A stretch of DNA of 64,000 nt from DATKPC01 sp035524275 (GCA_035524275.1 DATKPC010000095.1:1-64000), one strand, 5' to 3'; positions 1 through 8,241 are shown, numbered from the stretch's first letter. Notes: generated from the sequence alone by a model not told the origin. A program made the numbers and translations.

Positions 1-247
1 CGCGGCGGCGGCGGCCGTGCGGCCCGCGCAGGCGACGTTCGCCGCGCGCGGCACCGGACGCCGGCGCCGGGGCGCCATCCACGGGCGCGTCGCCAGCGGC
101 AGGCGCTGCCGGCAGCTCCGGCGGCGCGGCCCGCGCGGCAGGCTCGACGGCCTCGTGCGCCGGGCGGGACGCCGCCGCGGTGTCGGCAGTCGGTACGTCG
201 GCGCGCTCCGGCTGGGCGTCGCGATCGGGAGGGGTCGCAGTGTTCAT
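1..247 (-). CDS. rluB: Partial gene, probable 23S rRNA pseudouridine synthase RluB (N-terminal low-complexity part)
   Basis: The gene begins with ATG at 247-245, overlapping the scpB stop codon (ATGA), and runs off the left edge, so only about 82 residues are visible. They are rich in Ala, Pro, Asp and Glu and turn basic at the end (a run of Arg after GPHG). No catalytic domain is in view. The RluB call rests on context: scpB is commonly followed by rluB in proteobacteria, and betaproteobacterial RluB proteins often carry long low-complexity basic extensions. Translational coupling with scpB is likely. The identity is inference from neighbourhood and composition only. Confidence 0.5.
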   Translation of the reverse strand, partial: MNTATPPDRDAQPERADVPTADTAAASRPAHEAVEPAARAAPPELPAAPAAGDAPVDGAPAPASGAARGERRLRGPHGRRRR

Positions 248-990
248 GGCGTGATCGGCTCGGCGGCGGGATCGCCGTCATCGGAGGCAGGTTCGGGAGC
301 GGCGCCGGACGGTGCGGCGGACTCGTCGTGGGGGTCGAGAGGGGTGGCGTGGGAATCGGGGGGCGTGGCACCGGCCGGCTCGGCGGCGGACGCGGGTGCG
401 GATTCGGCGTCGGCGAGGGCCCGGGCCTCCGGCGCGCGTCCGTCGGCAAGCTGCAGTTCGAACGCGGCAGCCGGATTCGCGCCGCTGTCGAGCGGCGGCA
501 GTTCCTCCAGCGAGCGCAGCCCGAGATCGTCGAGGAACGCGCGCGTCGTCGCGAGCAGCGCCGGCCGGCCGGGCGCCTCGCGATGGCCAATCGTCTCGAC
601 CCAGCCGCGGTCCTCGAGCGTCTTCACGACCTGCGCCGAGACGGTGACGCCGCGGATTTCCTCGATGTCCCCGCGCGTCACCGGCTGGCGATAGGCGATG
701 ATCGCGAGCGTCTCCAGCACGGCACGGGAATATTTGGGCGGCTTCTCCGGCGTCAGCCGGTCGATGTATTCGCGCATCTTCGGCGTGCTCTGGAAGCGCC
801 AGCCGGTGGCGAGCGCGACGAGCTCGATGCCGCGCCCCTGCCAGTCGCGCCGCAGCTCGTCGAGCAGCGCGCGCACGGTGTCGGCGCCGATCTCGTCGGC
901 AAAAAGGCGACGCAGGTCGCCGACGGCAAGCGGTTGCGGCGCCGTGAGCAGCGCCGTCTCCAGGACGATCTTCGCCTCGCTCGTATTCAT
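244..990 (-). CDS. scpB: Segregation and condensation protein B (ScpB)
   Basis: A 248-residue cytoplasmic protein that partners ScpA and the SMC condensin in chromosome organisation. The first 170 residues carry the two winged-helix domains; the block PPKYSRAVLETLAIIAYRQP followed by TRGDIEEIRGV is the ScpB hallmark. The C-terminal 75 residues are a low-complexity Ala/Pro/Asp/Glu tail, so the protein is longer than the usual 180-200 residues. The ATG at 990 fits the family start (alignable from about residue 5). Its stop overlaps the start of the downstream rluB-like gene. scpA would be expected elsewhere, as it is not upstream here. Confidence 0.95.
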   Translation of the reverse strand: MNTSEAKIVLETALLTAPQPLAVGDLRRLFADEIGADTVRALLDELRRDWQGRGIELVALATGWRFQSTPKMREYIDRLTPEKPPKYSRAVLETLAIIAYRQPVTRGDIEEIRGVTVSAQVVKTLEDRGWVETIGHREAPGRPALLATTRAFLDDLGLRSLEELPPLDSGANPAAAFELQLADGRAPEARALADAESAPASAAEPAGATPPDSHATPLDPHDESAAPSGAAPEPASDDGDPAAEPITP

Positions 991-1448
991 GCTCTGCGGT
1001 CAAGTCGGGCCAGGAGGCACCCGTTGGCACCCGTTGGCACCCGTTCGTGCGCGGAACCGATCGGTGCCGCCGAACCGGCTGCACCATTTCTGCCGCCAAA
1101 AATTGCCGGTGAACCGGGGGTGACGCTCCGGATCGCGGACAGGCTTTTCTATTGTCTTTTTTCGGCGCCGCGCGAATCGGGGTTCGCGAGCGGACGGGCC
1201 GGGACCCAGAGCACGACGACGCATGGGCGTCGCTGGTCTCGGCCCGTAATTCGCGTCGCGGCGACGAGGGCCTTCATCGAAACGATGGCCACCTGGATCC
1301 GCGCGATGCGTTGCGTGCCAATAACCGCAAGCCCGCCCCGGAATCCAGTCTTGACGCCAGTCTAGCACCGATTGGCGCCGCAGCAACCCGGGGGACGCGC
1401 GACGCCGCCGGCGACGCAAGGCGCCGGGATCCTTGCGTCGCCGGCGAA
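991..1448. other. Divergent intergenic region between scpB and lexA
   Basis: About 460 bp with no convincing gene before the LexA boxes. It holds the 10-bp triplicate near scpB, a T-rich stretch around 1141-1162 in otherwise GC-rich DNA, and nothing that reads as an RNA gene. Open frames crossing it are compositional and have no recognisable protein motif. Promoters for scpB (minus) and lexA (plus) must lie within it or at its edges. Confidence 0.6.
1016..1045. repeat. 10-bp tandem repeat, three perfect copies
   Basis: GGCACCCGTT occurs three times in a row, 26 bp upstream of the scpB start codon (minus strand), so it lies in the scpB leader or promoter. It is exact and has no coding frame that I believe. 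Function unknown. Confidence 0.85.
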
Positions 1449-1483
1449 TACTGTATACATTCATAGTGAATGCATTTACAGTA
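1449..1483 (+). promoter_or_regulatory. Two overlapping LexA (SOS) boxes upstream of lexA
   Basis: Positions 1449-1468 and 1464-1483 each match the 20-bp E. coli-type SOS consensus at 15 of 20 positions by hand count. The left box keeps a perfect TACTGTATA half, the right box a perfect TACAGTA half, and they share TAGTG. The inner CATTC...GAATG arms make the whole block an imperfect 35-bp palindrome. It is AT-rich and 47 bp upstream of the lexA ATG, as expected for an autoregulated operator. The recognition helix of the encoded LexA (SLNAAEQHLQALAKKG) resembles that of E. coli, supporting this box type. Confidence 0.85.
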
Positions 1484-1485
1484 TC

Positions 1486-1524
1486 TCGAAATCCGAGGTC
1501 GAAACCCGAGGTCGAAACCCGAGA
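1486..1524 (+). repeat. 13-bp tandem repeat, three copies, in the lexA leader
   Basis: TCGAAATCCGAGG, TCGAAACCCGAGG and TCGAAACCCGAGA follow each other directly between the LexA boxes and the lexA start. Each unit contains a GAG(G) that could act as a Shine-Dalgarno core; the last lies about 7-9 nt from the ATG. Copy-number change would alter the number of candidate ribosome sites and the leader length. Confidence 0.85.
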
Positions 1525-1530
1525 CGCGCC

Positions 1531-2202
1531 ATGACCACCGACAATCCCGCCGCCTCCCACGCCGCCGCGCCCGGCGCCGCTGCCCCGACAGCCCGCCAGA
1601 GCGAGATCCTCGAATTCATCCGGACGACATTGATCGACCGCGGGGCGCCGCCGACGCGCGAGGAGATCGCCCGCGCCTTCGGCTTCCGCTCGCTGAATGC
1701 CGCGGAGCAGCACCTGCAGGCGCTCGCCAAGAAAGGGCTGATCGAACTCGTCTCCGGGACTTCGCGCGGAATCCGGCTGCGGGAAGCGCTGGGAGCCCTC
1801 CAGGAATCGGCGCGCGAATTCGGACTACCGCTCATCGGCAAGGTGGCTGCCGGCAGCCCGATCCTGGCGCAGGAGAACGTGCTGCGCCACTCGGCGATCG
1901 ATCCCGCGCTGTTCAAGCCGCGCGCCGACTACCTGCTCGAGGTCCGCGGGATGAGCATGCGCGACATCGGCATCCTCGACGGCGACTGGCTGGCCGTGCA
2001 TCGCCAGGACCGGGCGCACAACGGACAAGTCGTCGTGGCCCGGCTCGGCGACGACGTGACCGTCAAGCGGCTGAAGCTCAAGGGCGCGCGCGCCGAACTC
2101 ATCGCCGAAAACCCGGATTTCGAGCCGATCGTGGTCGACCTGAAGCGCGACCCGTTCGAGATCGAGGGGCTCGTCGTCGGGGTCATCCGACCTGCCGTCT
2201 GA
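1531..2202 (+). CDS. lexA: SOS response transcriptional repressor LexA
   Basis: A 223-residue repressor and self-cleaving serine protease. The N-terminal winged helix (about residues 20-85) includes the recognition region SLNAAEQHLQALAKKG. The C-terminal S24 domain has the scissile Ala107-Gly108 (KVAAGSP), catalytic Ser142 in VRGMSMRDIGILDGD and Lys179 in DVTVKRLK. A roughly 18-residue Ala/Pro-rich extension precedes the usual start (TARQSEIL). The ATG at 1531 was chosen because it follows the operator and leader repeats; the open frame extends upstream through the operator, which cannot be coding. Autoregulated by the boxes at 1449-1483. imuA and imuB follow with no LexA box of their own, so they are probably cotranscribed and DNA damage-inducible. 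Confidence 0.96.
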   Translation: MTTDNPAASHAAAPGAAAPTARQSEILEFIRTTLIDRGAPPTREEIARAFGFRSLNAAEQHLQALAKKGLIELVSGTSRGIRLREALGALQESAREFGLPLIGKVAAGSPILAQENVLRHSAIDPALFKPRADYLLEVRGMSMRDIGILDGDWLAVHRQDRAHNGQVVVARLGDDVTVKRLKLKGARAELIAENPDFEPIVVDLKRDPFEIEGLVVGVIRPAV

Positions 2203-2298
2203 TCCTGATCCTGGTCCTGGTCCTGGTCCTGGTCCTGGTCCTGGTCCTGGTCCTGGTCCTGGTCCTGGTCCTGGTCCTGGTCCTGGTCCTGGTCCTGG
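2203..2298 (+). repeat. Hexanucleotide microsatellite (TCCTGG), 16 units
   Basis: One TCCTGA followed by 15 uninterrupted TCCTGG units starts immediately after the lexA stop codon and ends 64 bp before the imuA ATG. In translation it gives Val-Leu or Gly-Pro dipeptide runs in overlapping frames, none of which belongs to a credible protein. Such a tract is expected to be prone to slippage. It lies in the lexA-imuA intercistronic RNA, so unit number would change spacing and possibly RNA structure between the two genes without touching either reading frame. Confidence 0.95.
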
Positions 2299-2362
2299 TC
2301 CGGTCCTCTGCCCCTCGTCCATCACCTACCTCCCCTCGCACCCTTTGCCCCGCGGAACGAGC

Positions 2363-3274
2363 ATGTCGACTGTCGAAGCCATCCCGCTGTTCACGCCCGG
2401 CCGCTCGCGGCTCGATGACGCCATCGCGCCGGACCCGGCCATGGCCGCCGATTCGCAACGCGCCGTCGCGCTCGACCAGCTCGCCAACCTCTGGCGCGCC
2501 GGCGACCTGCAACACGACGATCCGTCGGCGTCCTGCCGGCCCACCGGCTTCGCCGCCCTCGATGCGGAATTGCCGGGTGGCGGGTGGCCGACCGGGCAGC
2601 TGATCGAACTGCTCGTCGCGACGCCCGGGGTCGGCGAGCTCGGCTTGCTCGTGCCGGCGCTCGCCGGCATCGCGCAACAGCGACGCAGCTGCGTCTGGGT
2701 CCTCCCGCCCGAACGTGCCGGCAACGAAGCCGTCCCCTATCCGCCGGCGCTCGCCAACGCCGGGATCGATCTCGCCCGCAGCCTGTTCGTCAGGCCTGCG
2801 GTGGCGCGCGAAACCCTCTGGGCGCTGGAGCAGGCGCTGCGCGCCACGCACCTCGGTGCCGTCATCGGCTGGATGGCCACCGGCACCCCGGACGGCGACT
2901 TCCGCGCGCTGCGGCGCCTCCAGCTGCTCGCCGGACGCAGTCGCGCGCTGGTCTTCGTGCTGCGCGACATGTCATGCGCGCCGGCGCCGTCGCCCGCCGC
3001 GCTGCGGCTGCAGCTGGGCGCGACCGACGGCTGCCTGCAGGTCGCGCTGCTGAAGCGGCGAGGGCGGCCGCTGCTCAAGCCGATCGCGCTGCAGGTCCAG
3101 CCGCGCCACTGGCGCGACGCCCGCATCGAGACCCTGCCGGCAGCACCGCGACGCGCCGCCGCCGGCGCAGCGCCTGCCGACGACGCGCCGGCAGCGGCTC
3201 CCTCGGCGCTGTCGCCGATGACGTCGTCGCCGGCCGGCCGGCGCTGGTCGCTCGCGTCGATCTTCAGCCACTGA
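2363..3274 (+). CDS. imuA: Translesion synthesis mutasome protein ImuA
   Basis: A 303-residue RecA-like/SulA-related accessory protein of the ImuA-ImuB-DnaE2 mutasome. The N-terminal half reads as a RecA-fold: TGFAALDAELPGGGWPTGQL is the family signature, and a degenerate nucleotide-binding loop follows (ATPGVGELGL in place of GxxxxGKT). Later blocks such as LRRLQLLAGRSRALVFVLRD match the family. The C-terminal 50 residues are low-complexity Ala/Pro. ATG at 2363 is preferred over the TTG at 2345 because GGAACGAG lies just upstream. It sits between lexA and imuB and is presumably SOS-induced through the lexA operator. Confidence 0.85.
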   Translation: MSTVEAIPLFTPGRSRLDDAIAPDPAMAADSQRAVALDQLANLWRAGDLQHDDPSASCRPTGFAALDAELPGGGWPTGQLIELLVATPGVGELGLLVPALAGIAQQRRSCVWVLPPERAGNEAVPYPPALANAGIDLARSLFVRPAVARETLWALEQALRATHLGAVIGWMATGTPDGDFRALRRLQLLAGRSRALVFVLRDMSCAPAPSPAALRLQLGATDGCLQVALLKRRGRPLLKPIALQVQPRHWRDARIETLPAAPRRAAAGAAPADDAPAAAPSALSPMTSSPAGRRWSLASIFSH

Positions 3275-3324
3275 CGCCGAAAGCGGCATCGCTTCGTCGC
3301 GACCGCGGTTCGTCGTGCCGCGCG

Positions 3325-4854
3325 ATGCTCTGGCTCGCCATCTGCCTTCCGGCGCTGCCGCTGCAGCTCGCCGAAAGAGCGCTGGTCCGTGCCGGCCCGC
3401 TGGTGATCGTCGAAGGGCCGCCGCAGCGTCCGGTCGTCACCTGCTGCAATCCGCAGGCGAGCGCCGCGGGCATCGAGCCAGGACAGAAGCTTGCTGCCGC
3501 GCAGGCGCTGGCTGGCCACCTGCTCGCGCTCGAACGCGATCCGGCGCGCGAACGCGCCGCCCTGCACGAATTGTGCTGCTGGGCCTACCAGTTCAGTCCG
3601 CATATCGCGCCGTTCGGCGACGAGCAGTCAAGCGGCGTGATCCTGGAAACCGGCGCGAGCCGGCGCCTCTTCGGCGGCCACGACGCGCTGCACCGGCGCA
3701 TCGCCCGCGAGTTGCACCGGCTGGGATACCGCGCCAGTTTCGGGTACGCGGCAACGCCGCGCGCGGCGCAGCTGATCGGCCTTGCGCGCCTGCGTGGCCG
3801 CGACGAGCAGGCCGACGCTCCCGACGCATCGTCGCTGAAAGCGGCCCTGGCGCCGCTGCCGCTCGCGTGGCTCGGGTGGGAGGCCGGCACGGTCGCCACG
3901 CTGCAGAGCCTCGGCCTGGAGAAGGTCGGCGACGTGCTGCGCCTGCCGCGCGACGCCTTCGCGCGGCGGTTCGGGACGCTGCTGCTCGATGAACTGGATC
4001 GCGCACTGGGGCGCCAGGCCGATCCGCAGCCGCCGTTCACGCCTCCGGAGCGATTCGAGGCCGGCCTCGAATTGCCCGCCGACCTCGCCGATGCGGCGCA
4101 GTTGCTGCAGCCGGCGCGAAGCCTGCTGCGGGCGCTGCAGGGCTTCCTGCGCGGGCGCGGGGCCGGAGCCACCGAACTGCTGTTCCAGGCCCACCACAGC
4201 CCGCGCCGGGCCGTGCCGGCGCCGCCGACGCCGATCGTGCTCAAGCTGGCCGCGCCGGAGCGATCCGCCGAGCGCTTCGCCGCGCTCCTCGGCGAGCGCC
4301 TGGCGCGCGTCCGGCTGCCACAGCCGGCCACCGCGCTGGCGCTGCGCGTCGAGCGGCTGCTGCCGTTCGCGCCGGCGCATCCCAGCCTGTTGCCACCGTC
4401 GGCCGACGATCCGTCGCCGGCCCCGGCCACCGGCTGGCTGCAACTCGCCGAGACGCTCCATGCGCGGCTCGGCTCCGAGCGGGTCTTCCAGCTGCTCGCC
4501 GTCGACGACCATCGACCCGAGTACGCTTACCGGAGCGCGCCGATCGCGATCGATGCCGACGAAGCGACGACGCGCGGGGAGGCGTCGCCGGCCGCCGCGC
4601 AACGCCCGCTGCTGCTGCTTCCGGTACCGCAGCCGCTGCCAGGCGATGCCGCGGCGCCGCGCTACCGCGGCAGGCTGACGCTTGTCGCCGGGCCGGAGCG
4701 GATCGAGTCCGGCTGGTGGGACCTGGGGGACGCCCGCCGCCGCAGCGTGCACCGCGACTATTTCGTCGCCCGCAATCCCCCCGGGCAGACGCTGTGGATC
4801 TACCGCGACCTGGCGGCACCGCACGGCTGGTACCTGCATGGGTTTTTCGCCTGA
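3325..4854 (+). CDS. imuB: Y-family DNA polymerase-like protein ImuB
   Basis: A 509-residue DinB/UmuC-like protein that acts as the scaffold of the SOS mutasome. The start MLWLAICLPALPLQLAE lacks the catalytic Asp that active Y-family polymerases carry at this place, as is usual for ImuB, so it is probably catalytically dead. The polymerase-like core covers about residues 1-330. A candidate beta-clamp-binding motif, QRPLLLL, begins at residue 426, and the C-terminus WYLHGFFA is typical of ImuB. ATG at 3325 was chosen from the family start; the open frame extends far upstream in shadow. It follows imuA by 50 bp. Confidence 0.92.
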   Translation: MLWLAICLPALPLQLAERALVRAGPLVIVEGPPQRPVVTCCNPQASAAGIEPGQKLAAAQALAGHLLALERDPARERAALHELCCWAYQFSPHIAPFGDEQSSGVILETGASRRLFGGHDALHRRIARELHRLGYRASFGYAATPRAAQLIGLARLRGRDEQADAPDASSLKAALAPLPLAWLGWEAGTVATLQSLGLEKVGDVLRLPRDAFARRFGTLLLDELDRALGRQADPQPPFTPPERFEAGLELPADLADAAQLLQPARSLLRALQGFLRGRGAGATELLFQAHHSPRRAVPAPPTPIVLKLAAPERSAERFAALLGERLARVRLPQPATALALRVERLLPFAPAHPSLLPPSADDPSPAPATGWLQLAETLHARLGSERVFQLLAVDDHRPEYAYRSAPIAIDADEATTRGEASPAAAQRPLLLLPVPQPLPGDAAAPRYRGRLTLVAGPERIESGWWDLGDARRRSVHRDYFVARNPPGQTLWIYRDLAAPHGWYLHGFFA

Positions 4855-4928
4855 CAACCCATGACCGGAGCCGACCGCGGCACGCCGCCGCAAGCGCCGA
4901 GCCATCACCGAGGACCGAGGAACCGACG

Positions 4929-5564
4929 ATGTACAAACTCTATGGAAGCCAGGGCTCCGGATCCGCGGCGGTCGAAGCCGCGATGGCGATCGCCGGCGTC
5001 GACTGCGCGCTCGTCGAGGCGGCCACGTGGAGCCCGGGTCCCGGCCTCGACGAGCTGCGCCGCATCAATCCCCTGGCGCAGATCCCGACCCTGGTCGCAC
5101 CCGACGGATCGATACTCACCGAAAGCGCCGCGATCCTGATCCACCTCGGCCTCGAGTTCCCCGGCTGCGGCCTGCTGCCGGCATCGGCCGCGGCCCAGGC
5201 ACAGGCGATCCGCGGCCTCGTCTACATCGCCGCGAACTGCTACGCGATGATCGGGGTCATCGACTATCCGGAACGCCTCTGCGCGGACGCCGACGAGGCG
5301 CTGCGCGAACGACTCCGCGACGGCGCGCGGCATCGCCTGCACGCGCTGTGGGACGCCTTCGTCGACCAGTTTCCCGCGACCCCGTTCCTCGGCGGCGCGG
5401 CGCCGGGCGCGCTCGACGTGCTGGCGGCCGTCGTCTCGCGCTGGTCCGGCGCGCGCCCGCATCTGGCGCAGACGCGGCCGCGGTTCGCCGACCTGCTGCA
5501 GCGGATCGACACGACGCCGCGAATCGCGGCGATCTTCCAGCGCCATTGGCCGGCGGACGCCTGA
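4929..5564 (+). CDS. Glutathione S-transferase family protein
   Basis: A 211-residue protein with the two-domain GST layout. The N-terminal thioredoxin-like domain begins MYKLYGSQGSGSAAVE and contains NPLAQIPTL and the gamma-glutamyl-binding TESAAILIHL (cis-Pro plus ES). The C-terminal helical domain has the FLGGAAPGALDVLAAV block with the capping-box Asp. AGGA just upstream supports the ATG at 4929. It lies between imuB and serC on the same strand, 74 bp after imuB. The substrate cannot be told; the Ser/Gly at the position of the catalytic residue (GSQGSGS) suggests a Ser-type or non-canonical enzyme. Confidence 0.85.
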   Translation: MYKLYGSQGSGSAAVEAAMAIAGVDCALVEAATWSPGPGLDELRRINPLAQIPTLVAPDGSILTESAAILIHLGLEFPGCGLLPASAAAQAQAIRGLVYIAANCYAMIGVIDYPERLCADADEALRERLRDGARHRLHALWDAFVDQFPATPFLGGAAPGALDVLAAVVSRWSGARPHLAQTRPRFADLLQRIDTTPRIAAIFQRHWPADA

Positions 5565-5575
5565 TGCCGCGCCCC

Positions 5576-5581
5576 TATACT
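5576..5581 (+). promoter_or_regulatory. Candidate -10 element for serC
   Basis: TATACT lies 80 bp upstream of the serC start and just after the GST stop. I do not see a good -35 hexamer at standard spacing, so this is a weak call. Confidence 0.3.
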
Positions 5582-5661
5582 TGCGGGCCCGATGCGCGCC
5601 GCCCGCGGTCACCCGGTTCGGCCGCGGCGCGCCGCGCTCCGCAACCTCGATGGGAAACCTG

Positions 5662-6741
5662 ATGCGCATCGTCAATTTCAGCGCCGGCCCGGCGGTCCTG
5701 CCGGAAGACGTGCTGCAGCGCGCCGCGGCCGAAATGCTCGACTGGCACGGCAGCGGGATGTCGGTGATGGAAATGAGCCATCGCGGCAAGGAGTTCATCG
5801 GCATCGCCGACAAGGCGGCGGCGGACCTGCGCACGCTGCTCGCGATCCCCGCGAACTACAAGGTGCTCTTCCTGCAGGGCGGGGCGATCGCGGAGAACGC
5901 CATCGTCCCGATGAACCTGCTCGGCGCGCGGCGCAGCGCGGACTACGTCAACACCGGCGAATGGTCGAAGAAGTCGATCAAGGAGGCGCGCCGGTACTGC
6001 AACGTCCATGTCGCGGCGAGCGCCGAGGACCGCAACTTCACCTACATCCCGGCGCGCGAAGGCTGGCAACTGGACCCGGAGGCGGCGTACGTGCACATCT
6101 GCACGAACGAGACGATCGGCGGCGTCGAATACCACTTCACGCCCGACACCGGCGCCGTCCCGCTCGTCGCCGACATGTCCTCGCACATCATGTCGCGACC
6201 GGTCGACGTCGCACGCTACGGCGTGATCTACGCCGGCGCGCAGAAGAACATCGGCCCCGCGGGGCTGACGCTCGTCATCGTCCGCGACGACCTGCTCGGG
6301 CGCGCGCTTCCGATCACGCCGTCGGCCTTCAACTGGAAGGAACAGGCCGAAGCCGACTCGATGCTCAACACGCCGCCGACCTGGGCGATCTACGTCGCCG
6401 GCCTCGTCTTCGAATGGCAGCTCGCGCAGGGCGGGCTCGCCGCGATCGAGGCGCGCAACATCGAGAAGGCGAAGCTGCTCTACGACTACCTCGACAGCAC
6501 GATGTTCTACGTCAATCCGGTCGACCGCGCGGCGCGGTCGCGGATGAACGTGCCGTTCCGGCTGCGCGACGACCGGCTCGACGAGGTCTTCCTGAAGGGC
6601 GCCCGGGAGCACGGGATGGTGCAGCTCAAGGGGCACCGCTCGGTCGGCGGGATGCGCGCCTCGATCTACAACGCGATGCCGATCGAGGGCGTGCGGCGGC
6701 TCGTCGACTACATGCGCGAATTCGAGCGCCGCCACGGCTGA
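5662..6741 (+). CDS. serC: Phosphoserine aminotransferase
   Basis: A 359-residue PLP enzyme that converts 3-phosphohydroxypyruvate and glutamate to phosphoserine in serine synthesis (and acts in the PLP pathway). The N-terminus RIVNFSAGPAVLPEDVL, the CTNETIGGVEY block, the PLP lysine K195 in YAGAQKNIGPAG and the final HRSVGGMRASIYNAM are all classical. ATG at 5662 is preferred to that at 5650 because GGGA lies 7 bp upstream and the family begins here. serA follows 24 bp later, so the two form a serine biosynthesis pair. Confidence 0.97.
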   Translation: MRIVNFSAGPAVLPEDVLQRAAAEMLDWHGSGMSVMEMSHRGKEFIGIADKAAADLRTLLAIPANYKVLFLQGGAIAENAIVPMNLLGARRSADYVNTGEWSKKSIKEARRYCNVHVAASAEDRNFTYIPAREGWQLDPEAAYVHICTNETIGGVEYHFTPDTGAVPLVADMSSHIMSRPVDVARYGVIYAGAQKNIGPAGLTLVIVRDDLLGRALPITPSAFNWKEQAEADSMLNTPPTWAIYVAGLVFEWQLAQGGLAAIEARNIEKAKLLYDYLDSTMFYVNPVDRAARSRMNVPFRLRDDRLDEVFLKGAREHGMVQLKGHRSVGGMRASIYNAMPIEGVRRLVDYMREFERRHG

Positions 6742-6765
6742 ACGGCGACGCGACCGGGGCGACGC

Positions 6766-7971
6766 ATGGAGCCATTCCGGATCCTCACGTTCAACCAGAT
6801 CGCCGCGGCCGGACTGGCGCGGTTCGATGCCGGGCCGTATCGCGTCGGTCCCGACGAGGCGCGGCCGGACGCGATCCTGCTGCGCTCGCACGAGCTGCGC
6901 GTCGACGCGATCGCCGCATGCGTCAAGGCGATCGCGCGCGCCGGCGCCGGTACGAACAACATCCCGGTGGCGGAGATGTCGCGTCGCGGCGTCCCGGTGT
7001 TCAACGCGCCGGGCGCGAACGCCAACGCGGTCAAGGAGCTCGTGCTCGCCGGCCTGCTGCTCGCGGCGCGCAACCTGGTCCCGGCGCTCGGCTTCGTCGC
7101 CGCGCTTCCGCGCGACGCCGTCGACTACGAGAAGCGGGTCGAGGGCGGCAAGAAGCAGTTCGCGGGCGTCGAGCTCGCGCGCCGCACGCTGGGCGTCATC
7201 GGCCTGGGCGCCATCGGCAGCCTCGTCGCCGACGCGGCGATCAAGCTCGGGATGGACGTCGTCGGCTACGACCCGGAGCTCACCGTGGACGCCGCGTGGC
7301 GGCTGCCGGCGACGCTGCGCAAGGCGGTCAGCGTCGAGGACGTGCTGCGGCAGGCCGATTTCGTCACGCTGCACGTTCCGCTGCTGGAGGCAACGCGCGG
7401 CCTCGTCGGCGAGCGCCGCCTGAAGCTGATGCGCGCGGGCGCCGTGCTGCTCAACTTCTCGCGCGACGGCATCGTCGACGAGGGCGCGGCGCGCGCCGCG
7501 CTGCAGGACGGCCGGCTGAAGGCCTACGTCTGCGACTTCCCGAGCCCGGCGCTGGCAGCCACCGCGGGCGCCGTCGCGTTGCCGCACCTCGGCGCCTCGA
7601 CCGACGAGGCCGAGGAGAACTGCGCGGTCATGGTCGCCGACCGCCTGCGCGACTTCCTGGAGAACGGCACCGTCCACCACGCGGTCAATTTTCCGGACGT
7701 CGAGATGCCGCGCGGCGCCCCCGACCGGCTGGCGATCGCGAATGCCAACGTGCCCAACATGCTGGGGCAGATCTCGACGGCGCTGGCCCGTTCCGGCCTG
7801 AACATCCACGACATGGTCAACAAGTCGCGCGGCGAGATCGCCTATACGCTCGTCGACGTCGACAGCGCCGTCAACGACGCGGTGCTGCGCGCGCTGGGCG
7901 CGATCGACGGCGTGCTGTCGGTGCGGCTGCTGCCGCGGCCGGACGAACTCGCGCCGGATCCGGGTTCCTGA
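6766..7971 (+). CDS. serA: D-3-phosphoglycerate dehydrogenase
   Basis: A 401-residue NAD-dependent enzyme for the first step of serine synthesis. The Rossmann motif GLGAIGS starts at residue 146; substrate and catalytic blocks NNIPVAEMSRRGVPVFNAPG, NFSRDGIVDEGA and ALPHLGAST (catalytic His) are present. A C-terminal ACT-like domain (about residues 325-390, NVPNMLGQISTALARSGLNI) is the usual place for feedback regulation by serine. It uses the short AxxPHxxAST-type architecture of about 400 residues without the intervening domain. It probably shares a transcript with serC. Confidence 0.95.
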   Translation: MEPFRILTFNQIAAAGLARFDAGPYRVGPDEARPDAILLRSHELRVDAIAACVKAIARAGAGTNNIPVAEMSRRGVPVFNAPGANANAVKELVLAGLLLAARNLVPALGFVAALPRDAVDYEKRVEGGKKQFAGVELARRTLGVIGLGAIGSLVADAAIKLGMDVVGYDPELTVDAAWRLPATLRKAVSVEDVLRQADFVTLHVPLLEATRGLVGERRLKLMRAGAVLLNFSRDGIVDEGAARAALQDGRLKAYVCDFPSPALAATAGAVALPHLGASTDEAEENCAVMVADRLRDFLENGTVHHAVNFPDVEMPRGAPDRLAIANANVPNMLGQISTALARSGLNIHDMVNKSRGEIAYTLVDVDSAVNDAVLRALGAIDGVLSVRLLPRPDELAPDPGS

Positions 7972-8170
7972 AGTCGCTGGCGGCGCCGTCGTCGCCCTTG
8001 CGCCGGCTCGGGGAGCCCGACGTCTTGCAGGACGTCTTCGGCCACGGACCGACGCTCGTGAACCCGGTGATCGCCGACGGCAGCCGGAGCTCGAGCCCCG
8101 GATCGTGTGGCCCCACGACGGCATGATCGCGCGCGGCAGCGGGCGGTGTCACGCCGCCAGGCGAGCCGAA

Positions 8171-8209
8171 TGAAAAGCGCCCCGCGACGTCGGGCGACGT
8201 TCGCGGGGC
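8171..8209 (-). terminator. Rho-independent terminator for the di-heme protein gene
   Basis: A strong stem pairs 8179-8191 with 8196-8209 (GCCCCGCGACGTC against its near-complement). Read on the minus strand, the hairpin is followed at once by TTTTCA. It lies about 35 bp past the stop of the minus-strand cytochrome gene. On the plus strand it could also stop readthrough from serA, but without a T-run. The 7972-8241 gap holds no other feature I can support. Confidence 0.75.
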
Positions 8210-8241
8210 GGGATGAGACGAACCGAGGCGTGCGGTAACGG

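Noticed and set aside
2183..2851. Open frames with long Gly-Pro or Val-Leu dipeptide runs across the hexanucleotide repeat
   Set aside because: They are translations of the TCCTGG microsatellite and continue antisense to imuA; no recognisable domain or start context supports a protein.
5575..8124. An 849-codon minus-strand frame opposite serC and serA
   Set aside because: It is a shadow of codon bias in two well-recognised genes and is rich in Arg, Asp and Val without any motif.
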